This document shows, piece by piece, positions 21,775 through 25,000 of a stretch of 25,000 bases of DNA (positions are counted from its first letter, which is position 1; every line of letters starts with the position of its first letter). A model generated the notes under the pieces. That model was not told the origin of the DNA. It was given only the letters and a program-made list of their open reading frames with translations, and ran no database searches. The stretch lies in NCBI GenBank assembly GCA_905221605.1, contig CAJNDS010000135.1, forward strand, positions 60,001 to 85,000, read 5' to 3'. Source of the stretch: Symbiodinium natans. Taxonomy: Eukaryota; Sar; Dinophyceae; Suessiales; Symbiodiniaceae. The position numbers and the translations under genes are program-made.

Positions 21775-21876
21775 TTGGGATGTTCCTCCTTCTACGAACA
21801 GTCCTTAATAGAGATTACAATATGGAGTCCTATACTCCCGACTAAGGTCTGTTCGTATAAGGGGGAACATCCCAAG
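21775..21876. mobile_element. Family A inverted-repeat element
   Basis: Left TTGGGATGTTCCTCCTTCTA, right TATAAGGGGGAACATCCCAA, with inner arm GAACAGTCCTTAATAGAGAT. About 100 bases with no telomere-like insert, so it may represent the basic form of the family. Confidence 0.75.
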
Positions 21877-21937
21877 GTATAGGGTTGAATGTTTTGTGTG
21901 TGGGGGGGCACAAGAATGGGTGCAGGGCCCTAAAATC

Positions 21938-22012
21938 CATAAACCCTAAACCCTAAACCCTAAACCCCAAACCCTAAACCCCAAAGTCCAAACCCTAAAC
22001 CCAAAGCCGTGC
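21938..22012 (-). repeat. CCCTAAA array
   Basis: Slightly degenerate C-rich units before the exon at 22022. Confidence 0.9.
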
Positions 22013-22021
22013 TTTTGGCAG

Positions 22022-22079
22022 GGTTTTTTGGGGTGCCGAAGATGAGAAAGAGCTTCGACAAGTGGATTCTCATGGTCGG
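22022..22079 (+). CDS. Candidate coiled-coil exon with GTATGG donor
   Basis: Acceptor GTGCTTTTGGCAG, then one leading base and VFWGAEDEKELRQVDSHGR, ending before GTATGG. The 3' part is clearly charged and helical. An earlier GT after CGACAA is possible. The following poly-G and TTTAGGG array starts at about 22100. Confidence 0.45.
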
Positions 22080-22104
22080 GTATGGTTATAGGGTCCTTAG
22101 GGGA

Positions 22105-22175
22105 GGGGGGGGGGGGTTTAGGGTTTAGGGTTTAGGGTTTAGGGTTTAGAGTTTAGGGTTTAGGGTTTAGGGGGT
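22105..22175 (+). repeat. Poly-G plus TTTAGGG array
   Basis: A G run at about 22105-22117 passes directly into eight TTTAGGG units. Confidence 0.92.
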
Positions 22176-22263
22176 TCATAGCAGGGTATGCAACCCAAGG
22201 TTCCCTAATACGGACTCACCTAACCTAAGCTTCCCTAGATTCCCTAGGTACCTACCCCTCAAG

Positions 22264-22387
22264 GACCCGATAATCCAGCGTCTTCTCGTGGGATGTCGGG
22301 TGCTATGCCGGTTTTGGAGGGTTTCAATTGGCATGGTGTCTGTGGATTTCGTTTCCGAATATCGACACCCTGAGGGGCTTCAGACAG
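22264..22387 (+). CDS. Longer non-coiled candidate exon, GTAATG donor
   Basis: After CCCCTCAAG the frame reads DPIIQRLLVGCRVLCRFW and on to EYRHPEGLQT plus one base, ending ACAG before GTAATG, a good canonical donor. The stop-free frame runs from about 22171 to 22408. It has hydrophobic and aromatic residues unlike the coiled-coil exons, so it may belong to another domain or gene, or be chance. Confidence 0.35.
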
Positions 22388-22439
22388 GTAATGTTGAAAT
22401 GATGTAGGCCTTTGCAAGAAGAGCCCTAAGCCCTAAACA

Positions 22440-22482
22440 CTAAACCCTAATCCCTAAACCCTAAACCCTAAACCCTAAACCC
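22440..22482 (-). repeat. CCCTAAA array
   Basis: Five to six C-rich units before the possible exon at 22548. Confidence 0.9.
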
Positions 22483-22547
22483 TACAGGCCCCAAACCCAA
22501 TCCACTCAAAGCCCTGTGGCCCAATCCGGAAAGCCTTCCGCTTGCAG

Positions 22548-22600
22548 GAGAGGCCCCGTGCATGTGGCTCCATGCCCTGATGGCGGGCCTTTCTTCTCGG
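22548..22600 (+). CDS. Possible exon, frame uncertain
   Basis: Good acceptor CTTCCGCTTGCAG followed by G. All three frames are open for at least ten codons (EAPCMWLHALMAGLSSR is one). No donor could be fixed. The G-rich array begins at about 22612. Confidence 0.28.
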
Positions 22601-22611
22601 AGTTCCTGGGC

Positions 22612-22735
22612 TTGGGTTTTGGGTTTTGGGTTTTGGGTTTAGGGTTTAGGGTTTAGGGTTTAGGGTTTAGGGTGTAGGGTTTAGGATTTAGGGTTTAGGG
22701 TTTAGGGTTTAATTAGGGTTTAGGGTTTAGGGTTC
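22612..22735 (+). repeat. TTTTGGG and TTTAGGG array
   Basis: Starts with TTTTGGG variants, then mostly perfect TTTAGGG units. 22740-23080 is unique except for an AAGGGATTATGG motif that resembles a decayed family A arm. Confidence 0.92.
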
Positions 22736-23082
22736 TAGATGAGCCGCCCTAGAAGGGATTATGGCCCATATGCCTTAACAAGGATTATAACAGCGTGGGG
22801 TATGTGACCCCAACTATCGGGTTCATTCGGTCTTCAAGGCAATCATGGGTTTCCTACTACCCCTCTCTGTATTACTTGCGCGAGGGTACCCCCTTGAATC
22901 CCCTTAACTAGGCTTAATCATCCCTAACGAGCCTTGGTTATGGGGGGAAAACGGGGGGGTAGTGTAGAGGGGGGTACATAGTAGGGGAACCTTAAACCCT
23001 GGTTAAGCTCTAAATCCTAAACCCTAGAGGGGGATAGTAGGGGAGGCCATGAGGGAAGGGCCTGTTAGGGATCTCGCTGCAG

Positions 23083-23156
23083 TATGTTTCAACGCCGGCG
23101 TGCTGATGTGCTGAATTGCCTCGACCCGCCGGAACTTGCGAGTCTGTACCATACCG
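23083..23156 (+). CDS. Candidate exon with GTTAAC donor
   Basis: After ATCTCGCTGCAG one base and then MFQRRRADVLNCLDPPEL, continuing to SLYHT plus one base before GTTAAC. High GC, balanced amino-acid composition and a good donor make it look genuinely coding. The reverse strand is also open here for 64 codons (23010-23204), which I read as the shadow. Confidence 0.42.
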
Positions 23157-23207
23157 GTTAACGAAAGCCGCCACAATGGCAGCCTCACCCCGCGCCTTTC
23201 CCAAAGG

Positions 23208-23260
23208 GGTTTAGGGTTTAGGGTTTATAGGGTTTGGGGTTTAGGGTTTTGGTTTTAGGG
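23208..23260 (+). repeat. Short TTTAGGG array
   Basis: Degenerate units before the possible exon at 23271. Confidence 0.85.
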
Positions 23261-23270
23261 AGGTTTGAGG

Positions 23271-23324
23271 AACGAACTGTACGTTTGGGAGAGCGCGCGT
23301 AGTAGACGGAAAGCGATGGCGTCA
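23271..23324 (+). CDS. Possible Ser/Arg-rich exon
   Basis: After GGTTTGAG|G the frame reads NELYVWESARSSRRKAMASS and may end before GTTTCC. A second frame is open over the same stretch. It follows a TTTAGGG array (23208-23260). Frame and end uncertain. Confidence 0.3.
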
Positions 23325-23416
23325 TCGGTTTCCGGAAACAAAGCATCGCCTTTCTAGTGCCGGGTTTAGGGTTTACGGTTTAGGGTTGAACGCTTTCCCA
23401 TCCCCAGACTCCCGAC

Positions 23417-23471
23417 AGAGGCGAATTCCAGTTACCCAACTCCGACCATGCTATGGCCAGAATTCGCCTCT
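23417..23471. repeat. Fold-back repeat
   Basis: AGAGGCGAATTC at 23417 and GAATTCGCCTCT at 23460 form a perfect 12-base inverted repeat with a loop of about 31 bases. A second nested pair (CCGACCAT / ATGGTCGG) lies nearby. Confidence 0.8.
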
Positions 23472-23526
23472 AGACTCCTATGGTCGGCCCACTGAGGATA
23501 TTTGCCATTTTTTCCCTTTTGCTTAT

Positions 23527-23618
23527 TTGCTTAAGAACCCCAAAAGAGTAAAACATACTATTCCCTATATCACCCTTAATAAGGAGTATGATTTTTCGTT
23601 CTTCCGGGGTTCTTAAAC
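23527..23618. mobile_element. Family C inverted-repeat element
   Basis: Left TTGCTTAAGAACCCC and right GGGGTTCTTAAAC are near-perfect inverted repeats. The interior matches 14459-14541. AT-rich relative to its surroundings. Confidence 0.7.
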
Positions 23619-23704
23619 ATTCGTAGTTTAAGAGGGTCATCTGGCAGACTATGCTTTCAGAGGGTTTTACAGGGCTAACCTAGGAACCCATACCCTGGTT
23701 GTTG

Positions 23705-23822
23705 TACTTGAGGCACAGGGTTTAGGGTTTATAGGGTTTAGGGTTTAAGGTTTAGGGTTTAGGGTTTAGGGTTTAGGGTTTAGGGTTTAGGGTTTAGGGT
23801 TTAGGGTTTAGGGTTTAGGGCA
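23705..23822 (+). repeat. TTTAGGG array
   Basis: About fifteen units, nearly perfect. Confidence 0.95.
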
Positions 23823-23969
23823 AAGTTGAGGGTTCAGGTTATGGCATTTAGGGCTGAGGGTTTGGGGCGTAGGGCTTCGGGACCCTTCCTGCCCCGAGCC
23901 CTTCTTCTGGGTAGAGGATCCAGAAGTTGGGTCCATTTAGCCCTCCATACTTCTTTCGCTTATATGCAG

Positions 23970-24010
23970 GCTCCGGACTCCCCAACGGCTCCTTCCTTCG
24001 GACACCCCGA
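23970..24010 (+). CDS. Possible exon
   Basis: Strong acceptor: CTTCTTTCGCTTATATGCAG, then APDSPTAPSFGHPE in phase 0. A GC after GAA (about 24011) or a GA after CGCAG could be the donor. The same frame is open to a TGA at about 24084. Confidence 0.35.
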
Positions 24011-24098
24011 AGCCATTCGCAGGACTTCGACCACAAGTCTCATCCTTATGATTCAGTGGGATGTTCTTTTTGCTTCGCATACATGATTTTTGTTTGAG

Positions 24099-24213
24099 CT
24101 TGGTAGCCCGGTGCTGCCCTTTTCTCGTTTTTGGTGGTTCAAGGTTCCCTTGTAAAGTAACCGACCCCCAAAAAAGGGCGCCCTTCTCGAAATATGGTGA
24201 CTGGGCTACCAAG
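24099..24213. mobile_element. Family B inverted-repeat element
   Basis: Left CTTGGTAGCCCGGT and right ACTGGGCTACCAAG are inverted repeats with one mismatch. The interior GGTTCCCTTGTAAAGTAACC matches the copy at 3426-3562. 115 bases, no coding capacity. Confidence 0.75.
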
Positions 24214-24266
24214 TGAAAACAGGTCCACTGAAAAGACAGGCCATAGCCCTGAGGCCGTGCCAACCC

Positions 24267-24340
24267 CCGGAATGCATCTCTGTATCCCTAAACCCTAAAC
24301 CCTAGACCCTCGACCCTAAACCGGAATGCATCCTCTGTAT
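24267..24340. repeat. CCCTAAA array between direct repeats
   Basis: CCGGAATGCATCTCTGTAT (24267-24285) recurs with one inserted base at 24321-24340, with a short CCCTAAA array between. This resembles a target-site duplication or repair-associated insertion. Confidence 0.85.
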
Positions 24341-24394
24341 TGTTTTCTTTGAGTCCACCCTTGGGGCTCTTGGTTTAATGTTTACAAGGTTTAG

Positions 24395-24456
24395 CGGTTA
24401 CTTTCGGTCATTTTCGACGAGCTTACTGAGGAGTATGTGATTCCGCGGTTTCAAAG
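24395..24456 (+). CDS. Candidate exon, AG|GT donor
   Basis: After AAGGTTTAG it reads RLLSVIFDELTEEYVIPRF and on to QR, ending AAAG before GTCAAG in phase 2. It has balanced protein-like composition with an acidic helix-like segment. If it is an exon, the AG comes from a single telomere-like unit. Confidence 0.38.
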
Positions 24457-24556
24457 GTCAAGCCTCGGTTGTGTTGTCTGTGCGGGAGGCTTCTGAGAGG
24501 ATTCTTCGACTCTTCCTGAAGCCTTGCAGCGGTGTAGGGTGTAGAGGGTTAGAGGG

Positions 24557-24658
24557 TTGGGCTGTTCCCCCTTATGCTCGCAGTCCTTAAGAGGGATTCT
24601 AGCAACCCCCTGATACAGTCCCTATGAAAGACTGTGAGCTCTGAGGGGGAACATCCTT
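24557..24658. mobile_element. Family A inverted-repeat element
   Basis: Left TTGGGCTGTTCCCCCTTATG, inner CAGTCCTTAAGAGGGATTCT, inner right CAGTCCCTATGAAAGACTGT, right end GAGGGGGAACATCCTT. No telomere-like insert. The rest of the window (24660-25000) holds one TTTAGGG array (24815-24852) and nothing else recognised. Confidence 0.72.
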
Positions 24659-25000
24659 GGGGGGTTTCGGGTATTTAGGGTTTAGGGATGAAGGTGAGTC
24701 CGGGAATGCTTAACCCTGCATTTTCCGAAATCTTTTGGCATGGGGATTTCTTGCTGTGCATCCCGTGCCATGTTGGGTCAAAGACTAGTCCCCTGCTTAA
24801 GGTTTCGGGTTTGGGGTTTGGGGTTCAGGGTTTAGGGTTTAGGGTTTAGGGTTCGTTCTAGAGCAGCTCGTTCCTTTTCCGACTGCCGGGGAGGTTCGGG
24901 CGAGCTACGAAGTCGGAGCTTTCCGAACCCATAGGAGTCTACTAGTTTGGCTTTTGGGATAGTTTAGATATTCCTTATTTGGGCTTATAAGGGACCCCAT

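Noticed and set aside
23010-23204. Minus-strand 64-codon gene
   Set aside because: It is the shadow of the better-bordered plus-strand candidate exon at 23083-23156. GC-rich codons often leave the opposite strand open.
23386-23616. 76-codon plus-strand gene
   Set aside because: It spans a fold-back repeat and the family C element, so the frame is assembled from noncoding repeats.
1-25000. A true chromosome end (telomere)
   Set aside because: The arrays are short, occur in both orientations throughout, and alternate with unique and coding-like DNA. None runs to a window end.
1-25000. tRNA, rRNA or spliced-leader RNA genes
   Set aside because: I looked for cloverleaf-type arms and for a dinoflagellate spliced-leader-like sequence and found no convincing match by eye.

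Overview
The window looks like nuclear DNA from a eukaryotic alga or protist, most likely a dinoflagellate. It has no long intact ORFs and no operon structure, and nothing in it resembles a bacterial gene. Plant/alga-type telomere-like repeats (TTTAGGG and CCCTAAA) are scattered in dozens of short internal arrays on both strands. Short GC-rich coding-like islands sit between the arrays. Many islands are bounded by AG|G at the 5' side and AG|GC, AG|GT or AG|GA at the 3' side, which is the unusual intron border known from dinoflagellates (GC and GA donors are tolerated, and a G follows the acceptor). Species cannot be told from the sequence. A green alga with TTTAGGG telomeres is the main alternative, but it would not explain the frequent GC donors.

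My main reading is that most of the window is one plus-strand gene, or a few adjacent ones, cut into many tiny exons of about 20 to 80 nt. The exons encode alpha-helical coiled-coil segments rich in Glu, Gln, Ala, Arg and Leu. The clearest lie at 2625-2684, 4091-4153, 5232-5303, 5459-5536, 9392-9451, 10821-10865, 11580-11624, 12140-12182, 13110-13145 and 17042-17119. Most are whole numbers of codons in phase 0, so they would join into one long frame. One stretch (11999-12059, 12140-12182, 12520-12553) changes phase twice and still stays in register. Neither the start codon nor the true end is identified. After about 22 kb the candidate exons are no longer obviously coiled coil, so a different domain or gene may begin there.

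The introns make up most of the DNA. They tend to carry TTTAGGG (G-rich) arrays just after an exon and CCCTAAA (C-rich) arrays just before the next, so several introns are large inverted repeats that could fold their two splice sites together. Between these are at least four families of short inverted-repeat (MITE-like or introner-like) elements, several with a telomere-like array inside. There are also two tandem-repeat blocks (three 48-bp units near 13.7 kb and four units of about 130-160 bp near 16 kb), several GA/CT, TA and CA microsatellites, and many G or C homopolymers.

No rRNA, tRNA, CRISPR array, intact transposase or organellar gene was recognised. All exon calls were made by eye from frame, composition and splice borders, without alignment or transcript support.
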